DNA of 64,000 nucleotides from Microcoleus vaginatus PCC 9802 (GTDB taxonomy: Bacteria > Cyanobacteriota > Cyanobacteriia > Cyanobacteriales > Microcoleaceae), in the NCBI GenBank assembly GCA_022701275.1, contig CP031740.1:3235001-3299000 (forward strand), read 5' to 3'. The position numbers and the translations under genes were made by a program. Under the pieces are notes generated by a model. It saw nothing but the letters and a program-made list of their open reading frames with translations, made no database searches and had not been told where the DNA came from. Positions within the stretch are counted from its first letter, which is position 1. Every line of letters starts with the position of its first letter. Positions 8,260 to 17,800 of this stretch are shown here, one piece after another.

Positions 8260-9204
8260 ATGAGCGGGATTAACCAAGTATTGGAACAGGAAAAATTGCC
8301 GGAATTGGGGCTAGTCTGCATTACAACATCCGATGCAGTGCGCTTTCGCACTGTCACCCGGAAGCGACTTTTACAGCTTTCGGAAGCTGAACAAGAAAAA
8401 GTATTGCGCGAGTTGTATGCAGACAATTTAAAACGACTTGACAAAGCGATTGACTTCTGTTCAGCTAATCAGATTAAGCTCTACCGGATGACTTCTGCAC
8501 TGTTCCCTTTTGCAGATACAGATTTGGGGGAAGCAGTGCTACACTCCATGACTGAGGAATTGCGGACTACGGGCGATCACGCTCTTTCTTTGGGCATCCG
8601 CTTGGTACTCCATCCCGATCAATTTGTGGTGCTCAGTTCCGACAAGCTTTCTGTGGTTGAAAACAGCATTAAAATTCTCGCCACTCATGCTTTAATTTTA
8701 GATATGTTGGGACAGCCCCGATCGCCCCAGGCACTGATGAACATTCACGGCGGCAAGAGCGATCGTACTTCGCAGCTCACATCAGTCATCCGCGACTTGC
8801 CAGAATCAATTCGATCGCGCTTAACCTTTGAAAATGACGAATACGCTTACAGTTCCTCGGAAATTTTAGAAGTTTGTCTCGATACCGGCGTACCAATGGT
8901 TTTTGACGCCCACCACCACGTCATTCACGAACATTTAGAAACTTACGACGATCCCAGCGTTGCCGAAATGCTCGCAGCAGCCCGCACAACTTGGTCGGTT
9001 CCTGAATGGCAATTAGTACACATATCGAATGGAAAAGAGTTTTTTACCGATCCGCGCCACAGCGATTTAATTACAGAAATGCCTAATTGTTATTATCAGG
9101 CTCCTTGGATTGAAGTAGAAGCTAAATTCAAAGAATTAGCTATTGAAAAGTTGCGCGCCGAATGGTTGTCTGTGAATGTTCCACAATTTAGCAGTGTCTC
9201 GTAG
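8260..9204 (+). CDS. uvsE: UV DNA damage endonuclease (UVDE/UvsE)
   Basis: Nicks DNA 5' of UV photoproducts (cyclobutane dimers, 6-4 products) and starts an alternative excision repair path that does not need UvrABC. The 314 residues match the TIM-barrel UVDE family in length and order: LGLVCIT at the first strand, LYRMTSALFPFADT, IRLVLHPDQFVVLSS, MNIHGGKSDR, FENDEYAYSS with the Glu-Asn-Asp metal ligands, and VFDAHHHVIHE. These Asp/His/Glu positions bind the three metals of the active site. The gene is monocistronic, with a repeat-rich region after it. A light-exposed phototroph fits this repair role. Confidence 0.94.
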   Translation: MSGINQVLEQEKLPELGLVCITTSDAVRFRTVTRKRLLQLSEAEQEKVLRELYADNLKRLDKAIDFCSANQIKLYRMTSALFPFADTDLGEAVLHSMTEELRTTGDHALSLGIRLVLHPDQFVVLSSDKLSVVENSIKILATHALILDMLGQPRSPQALMNIHGGKSDRTSQLTSVIRDLPESIRSRLTFENDEYAYSSSEILEVCLDTGVPMVFDAHHHVIHEHLETYDDPSVAEMLAAARTTWSVPEWQLVHISNGKEFFTDPRHSDLITEMPNCYYQAPWIEVEAKFKELAIEKLRAEWLSVNVPQFSSVS

Positions 9205-9280
9205 GGGCGGGTTCTACCAAAAATAATTTCATCAAACCAATCATCTCGAAAACCCGCCCCCACCCAACGGTAAATCCAAA

Positions 9281-9546
9281 GAACAGGCAAGATGCCTGTT
9301 CCACAAAGAATGAATTTTATTGTGGGGTGGGTGTCCCGCCCGCCCGGTTTAGTCCGACAGTCCGAGAGGGGTTTTTAACCCCTGTCTCATAGCTAAAGTT
9401 CTCTAAAAGAGCACTAAAATATATAGATATTGAGATCGTATTTCCAGTCGGTTTTAACTTACATCTTGCACCATTGTCAAGAACAGGCAAGATGCCTGTT
9501 CCACAATAAAATTCATCTCTTGTGGAACAGGCATCTTGCCTGTTCC
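9281..9546. repeat. Palindromic repeat cluster with 45-bp inverted ends
   Basis: The 22-bp palindrome-like unit GAACAGGCAAGATGCCTGTTCC occurs at 9281-9302, 9481-9502 and, inverted, at 9524-9546. The segment 9281-9325 is an almost exact inverted copy of 9501-9545, giving a 266-bp block with 45-bp inverted ends. The interior holds further palindromes, including one based on AGGGG/ACCCC near 9362-9388. On the minus strand these repeats create a false 78-codon frame containing RQDACSTR and GTGILPV, a known hallmark of such repeats in cyanobacterial annotations. It is probably a REP/MITE-type element. Confidence 0.7.
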
Positions 9547-9602
9547 TAAACAAGTAATTAAGAATGTTGCAATATCTCAGTTTTAACCGACTTTAGCTTT
9601 GA

Positions 9603-9624
9603 GGCAGGGGTTTAAACCCCTGCC
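9603..9624. repeat. 22-bp perfect palindrome
   Basis: GGCAGGGGTTTAAACCCCTGCC is self-complementary over its whole length. It belongs to the same class of small palindromes as those in 9281-9546 and lies 71 bp before the SRAP gene. It could act as a hairpin in RNA, but its role is unknown. Confidence 0.6.
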
Positions 9625-9694
9625 AGAATGCCGGATTACCCGACTGTCGAACTGCCGGAATAAGAGAAAACCGCGTTAATACCAACTATAAATT

Positions 9695-10366
9695 ATGTGC
9701 GGACGATACACTTTAACTACTTCAGGTCAAATCATCGCCGAATTCTTCAAACTGTCGGAAGTTCCCGACATCAAACCGCGATACAATATCGCCCCAACTC
9801 AATCAGTGGCGACAGTCACAGTTTCTCAAAAGCAAATGCAGCGACAGTTTCAATTTATGCGCTGGGGTTTGATTCCAAGTTGGGCAAAAGACAGGAAAAT
9901 GGCCAGCAAGATGATTAATGCCCGATCGGAAACAGTAGCCGAAAAACCTGCTTTTCGCAGCGCCATCAAGCACAGGCGATGTTTGATAGTCGCTGACGGC
10001 TTCTACGAATGGCAACAGCAGGGAAAGAACAAACAGCCTTACTATTTTCAAACGGCAGATGGCGAACCTTTTGCTTTTGCCGGTTTGTGGGAAAATTGGG
10101 AATCTCCAGAAAAAGAAAACATAGTATCTTGCAGTATAATTACTACCGCTGCTAACGAAACAGTGGAGCCGCTGCACGATCGAATGCCAGTGATTCTCCC
10201 CGACAGCGATTGGGAACAGTGGCTAGATCCTGCTGTTAAAAATGCTCAGGAAGTTTTGCCCCTGTTAAAGCCCTATGCTTCCGAAGCCATGAAAGCAAAG
10301 GCCGTAAGTGTGATCGTCAACAGTCCAAGTAGAGACACTCCCGAATGTATTAGCGATCCGCAATAA
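9695..10366 (+). CDS. yedK: SRAP-domain DNA-protein crosslink protein (YedK/HMCES family)
   Basis: Shields abasic sites in single-stranded DNA by forming a thiazolidine crosslink through the cysteine exposed after Met removal. The protein starts MCGRYTL, so Cys2 is in place. Other conserved elements are PRYNIAPTQ (Asn near 35), MRWGLIPSWAKD, MINARSETVAEKPAFR, CLIVADGFYEW with the active-site Glu, and LHDRMPVIL with the His. At 223 residues it is the usual size. It is the second DNA-damage gene in a row after uvsE but has ~490 bp of repeats between, so no operon is implied. The family call is secure. Confidence 0.95.
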   Translation: MCGRYTLTTSGQIIAEFFKLSEVPDIKPRYNIAPTQSVATVTVSQKQMQRQFQFMRWGLIPSWAKDRKMASKMINARSETVAEKPAFRSAIKHRRCLIVADGFYEWQQQGKNKQPYYFQTADGEPFAFAGLWENWESPEKENIVSCSIITTAANETVEPLHDRMPVILPDSDWEQWLDPAVKNAQEVLPLLKPYASEAMKAKAVSVIVNSPSRDTPECISDPQ

Positions 10367-10415
10367 ATCATTGCAGCAGACAAAACCGAGATAGTTTGAG
10401 TTATGATCTAAAATA

Positions 10416-10487
10416 ATGTTTGAGCTGTAGCTTTGGTTTTCTAAGGATCAGTTTAACTCAGTTGTTATTTGCTCAAACATTTTTTTA
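10416..10487 (+). terminator. Long-looped hairpin with T-run after the SRAP gene
   Basis: ATGTTTGAGC at 10416-10425 pairs perfectly with 10471-10480, which is followed at once by seven T. The 45-nt loop is longer than usual for a terminator. It lies between the SRAP gene and the VOC gene, so it probably ends the first transcript. Confidence 0.5.
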
Positions 10488-10516
10488 ATCTTAACATCAG
10501 TTAGAAGACAAAAAAT

Positions 10517-10903
10517 ATGATCGGATACGTTACACTCGGTACCAACGATATTGAAACTGCAGCCAAGTTTTATGATGCTTTGCTTGCTGAAATTGGCGCT
10601 CGACGATTCATGGAATTCGACCAATTTATCGCATGGGGCGTTTCTATTGAGCAACCAGGACTTGCTATTACAAAACCCTTTGATGGTAACACAGCAACTG
10701 TTGGCAATGGAGTAATGATAGCTCTTCAAGTTGACAGTCCAGAAAAAGTCAACTTAGTTTATAACAAAGCGATCGAACTTGGGGCTAAGGATGAAGGACC
10801 GGCCGGACCAAGAGGAGTGTTGCCGGGGTTTTATGCGGGATATTTTCGGGATCTTGATGGGAATAAGCTGAACGTGTTTTGTATGATGGCGCCAAACATT
10901 TAA
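10517..10903 (+). CDS. VOC-family (glyoxalase/bleomycin-resistance fold) protein
   Basis: A 128-residue single-domain member of the vicinal oxygen chelate superfamily. The two beta-alpha-beta-beta-beta modules are visible: MIGYVTLGTNDIETAAKFYD with the conserved FYD at the first helix, then the second half from MIALQVDSPEKV through FRDLDGNKLNVFC, where the DxxGNxL motif is typical. Substrate cannot be told from sequence, and members include lyases, dioxygenases and binding proteins. The start codon lies 30 bp after a T-run hairpin. It is convergent with the CBS-CP12 gene, with a hairpin between them. Confidence 0.85.
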   Translation: MIGYVTLGTNDIETAAKFYDALLAEIGARRFMEFDQFIAWGVSIEQPGLAITKPFDGNTATVGNGVMIALQVDSPEKVNLVYNKAIELGAKDEGPAGPRGVLPGFYAGYFRDLDGNKLNVFCMMAPNI

Positions 10904-10951
10904 ATTTTTTATTTTTGGTGAAGCTCACACAAAAAAAGCTATTTCCGATTA

Positions 10952-11015
10952 TTAGCTATTAGTTATTAGTTATCAATCCATAATTAGGAGTTGATAACTA
11001 CTAACTAATAGCTAA
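10952..11015. terminator. Bidirectional hairpin between convergent genes, built from heptad-type repeats
   Basis: TTAGCTATTAGTTATTAGTT (start of a 25-bp arm at 10952-10976) pairs with 10991-11015 with one mismatch and a 14-nt loop. It lies between the VOC gene (plus) and the CBS-CP12 gene (minus), so it can terminate both. The arms consist of TAGTTAT/TAACTAA heptads like the tandem repeats near 14.8 kb. Confidence 0.6.
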
Positions 11016-11030
11016 TTACTAATAACTAAA

Positions 11031-11648
11031 TTAACTCTCGTACATCCGCGCTTCAGCCGCCTCGGGATTTTCCTCGCAATACTCGTCAAAAGCCGTTTTG
11101 TCAAGCTTCAGCGATCGCTGGTGAGAAGCCTCAGCCTGCATTTCCTCTACAATATCCCACGCTACCGCGCACTCTCTAGAAGTAGCGCCTTTCTCGGCAC
11201 AGATATTTCTGGCATCCGCGATCGCCTGTTCGATTTCTTCCTCAAATAAAACACTTTTCGGCTTCTCGACAAAATCGCTTTTTGTCAAGATATCCGTTAC
11301 CGAAATAATGCCCACTAGCTCGTCCTTAATCACCGGCGCCCGGCGGATGCGGGTATTCGCGAACAACCTAGCCACGTATTCCACGCCCAAGTCGGGATTC
11401 ACCGTAATGCACGGTTTGGTCATAATCTCGAAGACGCGGACTTTTTTCGGGTCTACGCCATAGGCTGCTACTTTATAGACAATATCCGTTTCTGTCACAA
11501 TGCCGTAGGCATCTTGTTCGTGGCGGCGTTCCACAATCAACGCGCGCAAACACAAATCGTTCATCATCGCCACCGCTTCAGCTACCGTTGCTGAACCGCG
11601 AATGGTAACAACTTCTGTTGTCATAATATCTTGGGCTTTCATCATCAT
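11031..11648 (-). CDS. CBS-CP12 fusion protein, missing one CP12 cysteine
   Basis: A 205-residue protein with two CBS motifs (about 6-60 and 72-125) followed by a CP12 domain (about 138-205). CBS pairs bind adenine nucleotides, and CP12 is the redox-controlled protein that ties up PRK and GAPDH of the Calvin cycle. Cyanobacterial CBS-CP12 fusions are a known subfamily linked to AMP sensing and PRK control. The CP12 signature is clear: ATSRECAVAWDIVEEMQAEA is the conserved core. The N-terminal cysteine pair is intact (C150, C160), but the C-terminal pair has C191 while the expected second cysteine, spaced as in canonical CP12, is Ala200. It is divergent from glpX, a Calvin-cycle gene, across ~490 bp. 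Confidence 0.9.
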   Translation of the reverse strand: MMMKAQDIMTTEVVTIRGSATVAEAVAMMNDLCLRALIVERRHEQDAYGIVTETDIVYKVAAYGVDPKKVRVFEIMTKPCITVNPDLGVEYVARLFANTRIRRAPVIKDELVGIISVTDILTKSDFVEKPKSVLFEEEIEQAIADARNICAEKGATSRECAVAWDIVEEMQAEASHQRSLKLDKTAFDEYCEENPEAAEARMYES

Positions 11649-12142
11649 TTTTTATTGCTTCCGGCTGATAAAGTCTACTGCGTCCCGATTTGGGGCTGTC
11701 CATTTGATTTGTGATCATCATTAGGACTTACCCTCAGAAACCCGGTTTCTACCAAAATATTGGGTTTAGTAACGATAAATCCGGTCTAGCCACCAGGTTT
11801 CTGAGAAATCGTGCGATCGCAAACTAATCATAAAACCTTTAACGGCCATCGGGATGACAAGTTGCCTCACACAGCCCCTCGCTCCCCCGGAACCTCTGGA
11901 GTCCGCGATTTAGCGCTCAGACGGGGCTAGTGTGCGATCCTCCAAACAAGAGTGAAGTATTGGGGCGATCGATCCTTGAGCTTGTTGGACTCAGATTTTC
12001 CAGCCCCAGTCTCAAAGAAGCAAAAGTTAACACAAACTAAGCAACTGCTTGCGCTCGCACAGATCCCCGCCTCTGATAAACTTGATGGCTGGGAGTGCAA
12101 AATAGCACAAGGCACGCATCAGCAGTTGGGAGGATCTAGTTC
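11649..12142. other. Divergent intergenic region of CBS-CP12 and glpX
   Basis: Holds the promoters for both divergent genes, though no sigma-70 boxes could be placed with confidence. Contains a small palindrome AGAAACCCGGTTTCT near 11737-11751 and, at 11868-11934, a large hairpin: CACACAGCCCC pairs with GGGGCTAGTGTG with a single bulge, enclosing a GC-rich 44-nt loop. GGGAGG just before the GTG at 12143 is the glpX ribosome site. Confidence 0.5.
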
Positions 12143-13180
12143 GTGGACAATGTAATCGGTTTAGAGATTATCGAAGTAGTTGAGCAGGCAGCCATCGCCT
12201 CCGCTCGCTTGATGGGCAAAGGCGAGAAAGATGAAGCCGACAGAGTGGCTGTAGAAGCCATGCGGGAGCGCATGAACAAAATTCATATGCGCGGCCGCAT
12301 CGTGATCGGCGAAGGCGAACGCGATGACGCACCCATGCTTTACATCGGTGAACAAGTAGGTATTTGTACCCGCGAAGATGCCAAAGATGTCTGCAATCTA
12401 GATGAATTGATCGAAATTGACATCGCTGTGGACCCCTGCGAAGGTACTAACCTGGTTGCTTACGGTCAAAACGGTTCGATGGCAGTTTTGGCAATCTCTG
12501 AAAAAGGTGGTTTGTTTGCGGCACCGGATTTCTACATGAACAAATTGGCTGCTCCTGCGGCTGCTAAGAATCATGTAGATATTCGCAAAACGCCGACTCA
12601 AAACCTCAAAATTATCTCTGATTGTCTCGGCCGCAGTATTGAAGATTTGGTGGTGGTGGTCATGGATCGCCCCCGACACAAAGATTTAATTAATGAAATT
12701 CGGCAAGCGGGTGCAAGAGTTCGGCTGATCAGCGACGGCGACGTTTCGGCAGCGATTTCTTGCGCGTTTTCTGGTTCCAACATCCACGCACTTATGGGTA
12801 TTGGCGCAGCACCGGAAGGTGTGATTTCCGCAGCAGCAATGCGCTGCTTGGGCGGTCACTTCCAAGGACAGTTAATTTACGATCCAGCAGTTGTCAAAAC
12901 TGGTTTGATCGGTGAAAGCAAAGAGAGCAATATCGCCCGCCTGAACGAGATGGGCATCACAGACCCAGACAAGATTTACAATGCTGAAGAGTTGGCATCT
13001 GGAGAAACAGTTCTGTTTGCAGCTTGCGGGATTACTCCCGGAACGCTGATGGATGGAGTTCGCTTCTTTGGCGGCGGCGCTCGCACTGAAAGTTTGGTAA
13101 TTTCTTCTCAGTCGAAAACTGCTCGGTTTGTGGATACAATCCATATGTTTGACCAGCCGAAATCTTTGCAATTGAATTAG
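12143..13180 (+). CDS. glpX: Class II fructose-1,6-/sedoheptulose-1,7-bisphosphatase
   Basis: Bifunctional phosphatase of the Calvin cycle and gluconeogenesis, hydrolysing FBP and SBP in the cytosol. At 345 residues it matches the cyanobacterial enzyme. Seen in sequence: [20 protein letters not shown] at the N-terminus, [11 protein letters not shown] and DPCEGTNL (metal-binding acidic residues), DGDVSAAI and GIGAAPEGV in the substrate region, and [12 protein letters not shown] near the end. The GTG start is chosen because GGGAGG precedes it by about 8 bases and the next residues match the family start. It is divergent from the CBS-CP12 gene, so a shared control region is plausible. It is followed by a repeat-rich gap and then hemA. 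Confidence 0.95.
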   Translation: MDNVIGLEIIEVVEQAAIASARLMGKGEKDEADRVAVEAMRERMNKIHMRGRIVIGEGERDDAPMLYIGEQVGICTREDAKDVCNLDELIEIDIAVDPCEGTNLVAYGQNGSMAVLAISEKGGLFAAPDFYMNKLAAPAAAKNHVDIRKTPTQNLKIISDCLGRSIEDLVVVVMDRPRHKDLINEIRQAGARVRLISDGDVSAAISCAFSGSNIHALMGIGAAPEGVISAAAMRCLGGHFQGQLIYDPAVVKTGLIGESKESNIARLNEMGITDPDKIYNAEELASGETVLFAACGITPGTLMDGVRFFGGGARTESLVISSQSKTARFVDTIHMFDQPKSLQLN

Positions 13181-13184
13181 TGAT

Positions 13185-13320
13185 TAGTTAGTGGTTAACA
13201 GTTAAATGTTAACAATTAACAGTTAACGGTTAACAGTCACCGGTGATTAGCAATTAGCGATAAACTAAGAACTAATAACAGGTGACTGTTAACAACTAAG
13301 AAAGAAATAGTGACAAATCA
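13185..13320. repeat. Heptad-type repeats and hairpin between glpX and hemA
   Basis: Runs of GTTAACA/ACAGTTA heptads of the short tandem repeat type known in filamentous cyanobacteria. GTTAACAGTCACC at 13229-13241 pairs perfectly with 13281-13293 across a 39-nt loop and may end the glpX transcript. Confidence 0.6.
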
Positions 13321-13325
13321 CAGAT

Positions 13326-14618
13326 ATGAATATTGCAGTCGTAGGTCTCAGCCACAAAACAGCACCGGTAGAAGTTCGCGAAAAACTGAGCATTCCAGAA
13401 CAGAAAGTTGAAGCGGCGATCGCCCAATTGCGCGGCTACCCGCACATTCAAGAGGTTGCTATTCTCAGCACTTGCAACCGCTTAGAGATTTATATTGTTA
13501 CCAGCGAGTCGGAACCGGGTGTGCGAGAGGTTATTCAGTTCCTTTCAGAATGCAGTAAGGTTCCTTTGCAGTCTTTGCGCCCTCACCTGTTTATTTTGCT
13601 GCACGAAGATGCGGTAATGCACTTGATGCGAGTGGCTTCTGGCCTCGACAGTTTGGTGCTCGGAGAAGGACAAATTTTGGCTCAGGTGAAACAAACTCAC
13701 AAACTCGCCCAGCAGTACAAGGGTGTAGGCAGAATTTTGGAGCGCTTGTTCAAGCAAGCTCTCACAGCAGGGAAGCGAGTTCGCACGGAAACTAGCATCG
13801 GTACCGGTGCAGTTTCTATCAGTTCGGCGGCGGCAGAATTGGCTCAAATGAAGGGTCAGCATTTAGCAAGCAGCAAAATTGCGATTATCGGTGCTGGCAA
13901 AATGTCGCGGCTTTTGGTACAGCATTTGCTCTCAAAAGGAGCTAGCCATATTTCGATCGTTAACCGCTCTGTGCGTGGCGCTCTGGAGTTGGCCGGTCAG
14001 TTTAAAGATGCTGAATTGCACCTGTATCAGCTCTCGGAAATGATGCAGGTAATTGCCAGTTCTGACTTGGTTTTTACCAGTACGGCAGCTACCGATCCAC
14101 TGTTAAATAAAGCTAAATTGGAATCGGTTTTAGACCCGAATCGCCCTTTGATGTTGGTGGATATTTCTGTGCCACGCAACATTGACTCGGATGCGAACGA
14201 ACTCACTAATGTGCGATCGTTTAATGTGGACGACTTGAAAGCAGTGGTAGCTCAAAATCACGAAAGCCGCCGCAAAATGGCAATGGAAGCTCAGGGCTTG
14301 CTGGAACAGGAAGTAGAGGCTTTCGATCTCTGGTGGCGCAGTCTGGAAACTGTTCCTACTATTAGCTGTTTACGGGATAAGATAGAATTGATTCGGGAAC
14401 AAGAGTTAGAAAAAGCTTTATCGCGTCTGGGTTCGGAATTTTCCGAGAAACATCAAGATGTGATTGAATCTTTAACAAGGGGGATTGTGAATAAGATTTT
14501 GCACGATCCGATGGTACAGTTGCGCGCTCAGCAGGATATTGAGGCGCGGCGGCAAGCGATGCAAACTTTGCAAACACTGTTTAATTTGGATGTGGATGTC
14601 AATCAGCAGTACAGCTAG
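13326..14618 (+). CDS. hemA: Glutamyl-tRNA reductase
   Basis: Reduces glutamyl-tRNA(Glu) to glutamate-1-semialdehyde with NADPH, the committed step of tetrapyrrole synthesis for heme, chlorophyll and bilins. The 430 residues show [20 protein letters not shown], catalytic Cys50 in [10 protein letters not shown], the conserved [18 protein letters not shown] segment, the NADPH-binding [11 protein letters not shown] (about 188-198), [11 protein letters not shown] and the C-terminal dimerisation helices. It is complete and shows no unusual features. It is separated from glpX by repeats and from the UPF0182 gene by ~240 bp of repeats, so it is probably transcribed alone. chlM, from the same pathway, is ~17 kb away. 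Confidence 0.97.
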   Translation: MNIAVVGLSHKTAPVEVREKLSIPEQKVEAAIAQLRGYPHIQEVAILSTCNRLEIYIVTSESEPGVREVIQFLSECSKVPLQSLRPHLFILLHEDAVMHLMRVASGLDSLVLGEGQILAQVKQTHKLAQQYKGVGRILERLFKQALTAGKRVRTETSIGTGAVSISSAAAELAQMKGQHLASSKIAIIGAGKMSRLLVQHLLSKGASHISIVNRSVRGALELAGQFKDAELHLYQLSEMMQVIASSDLVFTSTAATDPLLNKAKLESVLDPNRPLMLVDISVPRNIDSDANELTNVRSFNVDDLKAVVAQNHESRRKMAMEAQGLLEQEVEAFDLWWRSLETVPTISCLRDKIELIREQELEKALSRLGSEFSEKHQDVIESLTRGIVNKILHDPMVQLRAQQDIEARRQAMQTLQTLFNLDVDVNQQYS

Positions 14619-14625
14619 TTGGCTA

Positions 14626-14691
14626 TTAGTCATTGGTCATTAGTCATTAGTCAGTTGACAGGAAAGCAGTTGGCAGTTGACAGGAAAGCAG
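14626..14691 (+). repeat. Heptad repeats and an 18-bp direct repeat
   Basis: Several TTAGTCA-type heptads (about 14626-14652) are followed by two copies of CAGTTGACAGGAAAGCAG at 14652-14669 and 14674-14691. The gap between hemA and the UPF0182 gene is built largely from such repeats. No promoter was picked out. Confidence 0.65.
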
Positions 14692-14806
14692 GAGTCAGAT
14701 TATGTCCGGTCAATTACCATGAATAAAAATGCCTCCAAGCTCTTGCGGAAAAAGCATCGTTCGGGAGGGGCAATTGCTTGAACCTGATATTAGTTATTAT
14801 TCAACC

Positions 14807-14866
14807 AATAACTAATGACTAATAACTAATGACTAATAACTAATGACTAATAACTAATGACTAATA
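14807..14866 (+). repeat. Four exact 14-bp tandem repeats containing the start codon of the next gene
   Basis: AATAACTAATGACT is repeated four times without change at 14807-14862. The ATG in the fourth copy (14857) is the start codon of the UPF0182 gene. The ATGs of the first three copies (14815, 14829, 14843) each open a five-codon mini-frame, ATG ACT AAT AAC TAA. The array leaves no room for an ordinary Shine-Dalgarno sequence. Confidence 0.85.
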
Positions 14867-17800
14867 GGCGAATTTATCAAATAATCCTACTGATTGTAGG
14901 GCTGTGGCTGGTTTTGGAGTTGGCCTCCCGCATTGCGGCAGAAATTCTCTGGTTTCAGGAAGTTGGATATCTTCAGGTTTTTCTGTTAAAGCTGAAAACT
15001 CAAGGGTGGCTGGGGGCGATCGCAATTGCTGTTTCTTCTGTCTTTTTGCTGGGAAATTTGGCTTTAGCCCGCCGCCTGCAACACCCCGCAGAACAAATGA
15101 AATCGCCGGTTGCGGAGGCGCTATTCGCTTCACTGAGGGCGAACAAAACGGGGAAGAATACCGGGAATAATTACGAATTACCTGTTGCTAAATCCCAAAT
15201 TACCTTTTCCTGGTTGCTGTTGACGGTATTCGGATTGACTTCGATCGCAACTTTGACAGTAATTCACTGCGGGCTGTTAGCTGCAAGCAGTATCGCCTAT
15301 TTCGGTATAGCTGACAATTTACCTCTACCGCCCGTGCAGTTGGGAATTGAGTCAATCCAGCAAATAGCGGTGCAGCTATTTGCTCGCTGGTGGCAGTTGG
15401 GCTTGCTGCTGGGGACAATGTTAGCTGTGGTAATTAAGCCTGATTTTTGGCTGCGGGCGATCGCTTTTTTTCTCAGTTTAGCGATCGGGCTTATTGCCAC
15501 CAGTCGCTGGACAAATGTTTTGCAATATTTTCACCCTATTAATTTTAACACAACCGACCCTCTTTTTAATCAAAATATTAGCTTTTATGTATTTATTTTG
15601 CCAATCTTAGATTTGCTAGGATTCGGGCTGACAGTTGTATTTTTGTACAGTTTAGTATCTTGTGCTTTAACATATTTGCTGTCAGGAAATAGCCTGAGTC
15701 AAGGGATATTTTTGGGGTTTTCTCGCTCGCAGCAGCGGCACTTGTACGGGTTGGGTGCAGCTTTAATGCTAGCCGTTGCATTCCGCTACTGGTTGGGGCG
15801 CTACGCATTGCTATATTCGCGGGGAGACGTTACTTACGGGGCGAATTATGCTGACGTGATGGTGCGGCTGCCCTGCTATGGATTTTTGAGTATTTTGGCA
15901 GGGGCGATCGCACTTTTGATGCTGTGCCAGGTTTACCAACTCAAAATTAAAAATGAACTCATAAAAAAGATTATTTTAGCGTGGATAAGTTTAAGTTTTT
16001 TGGGAAGTTTGCTGCTGCCAACAATTGTGCAGCAACTTCTAGTTAAACCCAACGAACTAGCACGAGAAAAGCCGTACCTCAAGCGCAGCATTGCCTTTAC
16101 TCAAGAAGCCTTTGACCTCAAAGAAATTGAAATAAAAACTTTCGATCCAGCCGGGAAACTTACTTATGCCGACTTAGAAAAAAATAAACTTACTATTAGC
16201 AACATCCGGCTGTGGGACAAGCTGCCGCTGCTGCAAACCAACCGACAGTTACAGCAAATCAGACCCTATTATACCTTTCCTGATGCCGATATCGAGCGCT
16301 ACACAATCAAAAATGAAAAAGCAAAAAAGGGAGATTCTGAAAGCCAACAAGTGTTTCTGGCAGCGCGGGAATTAGATTACACAGCAGTTGCCCCCGAAGC
16401 TCAAACTTGGGTGAACGAACACCTGGTTTACACTCACGGTTACGGCTTTACTCTTTCTCCGGTAAATACAGTCGGTGTCGGCGGTTTACCCGATTATTTT
16501 GTCAAAGATATTGGAGTGGCAGCCCAGAAAGGAGAGACTGCTTTAGAAGTAACGAGCGATCGAATTCGCGTCAGTATTCCGATCGGCTACCCGCGAATTT
16601 ACTACGGCGAAGTAACCAATACAGACGCGATGGCCCCCACAAAAGTCAAAGAATTCGACTATCCCAGCGGCGAAGACAATGTTTACAATACTTACAGCGG
16701 TAGGGGCGGAATTGCGATGGGTTCTATGTGGCGGCGCTGGCTGTTTGCTAATTATCTCAAAAATTGGCAAATGGCGCTGACGCGCAATTTTACCCCAGAA
16801 ACTAAATTGCTGTACCGCCGAAATATTAACAAAAGAGTCCGGGCGATTGCTCCTTTTTTACGCTACGATTCCGACCCGTATTTAGTAGTAGCAAACGCCA
16901 ATCTTAGCAATGAAGATATAGAAAAAGAAAAAGATGAAAATGGCAACGAGATTAAACCTTCACCCTCGGCCACTGATAAATCTCCCAACTATCTTTACTG
17001 GATTATCGATGCCTATACAGCGAGCGATCGCTATCCGTATTCTGACCCGGGAAATCATGAGTTTAACTACATCCGCAACTCCGTTAAAGTAGTGATTGAT
17101 GCCTACAACGGCTCTGTTGACTTCTACGTTGCCTATCCCTCCGATCCGATTATTAACAGTTGGATTGCTATCTTTCCCGGACTCTTCAAACCCCTTGACA
17201 AAATGCCTCCGGCTCTTCGCAAACATATCAGATATCCAGTAGATTTGTTGAGCATTCAATCCGAACGTTTGCTAACTTATCATATGGATGACCCGCAAGT
17301 GTTTTACAATCGGGAGGATTTGTGGCGAGTTCCCAATGAAATTTATGGCAGCGAACAGCAGCCCGTAGCACCGTATTATTTGATTATGAAGCTGCCAACT
17401 GAAAAAGCCGAAGAATTTATTTTGCTGCTTCCATTTACACCAGTAAGCCGCAACAATTTAATTGCTTGGATTGCAGGGCGATCGGATGGTAGCGAGTACG
17501 GAAAATTGCTGCTGTATTTATTCCCCAAACAGCGATTAGTTTACGGCCCGGAACAAATAGAAGCTTTAATTAACCAAGATCCGGTTATTTCCGAACAAAT
17601 ATCTCTCTGGAATCGCCAGGGTTCCAAAGCAATTCAAGGAAACTTATTAGTAATTCCCATTGAACAATCTTTACTGTATGTGGAACCTCTTTACTTAGAA
17701 GCCGAGCGCAATAGTTTGCCTACTTTAGTCAGAGTTATTGCGGTCTACGAAAACCGGATCGTCATTGCAGAAAATCTTGACTTGGCACTCAAGGCACTTT

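Noticed and set aside
9317..9553. 78-codon minus-strand frame containing GTGILPV
   Set aside because: Made entirely by palindromic repeats and with no ribosome site.
11860..11880. CCTCACAC-like stretch resembling the Yfr1 small RNA core motif
   Set aside because: Yfr1 requires ACTCCTCACAC between two hairpins with a terminator; here the motif is partly inside a stem and no T-run follows.
14807..14862. CRISPR-like repeats
   Set aside because: Units are 14 bp, contiguous and without spacers, a simple tandem repeat.
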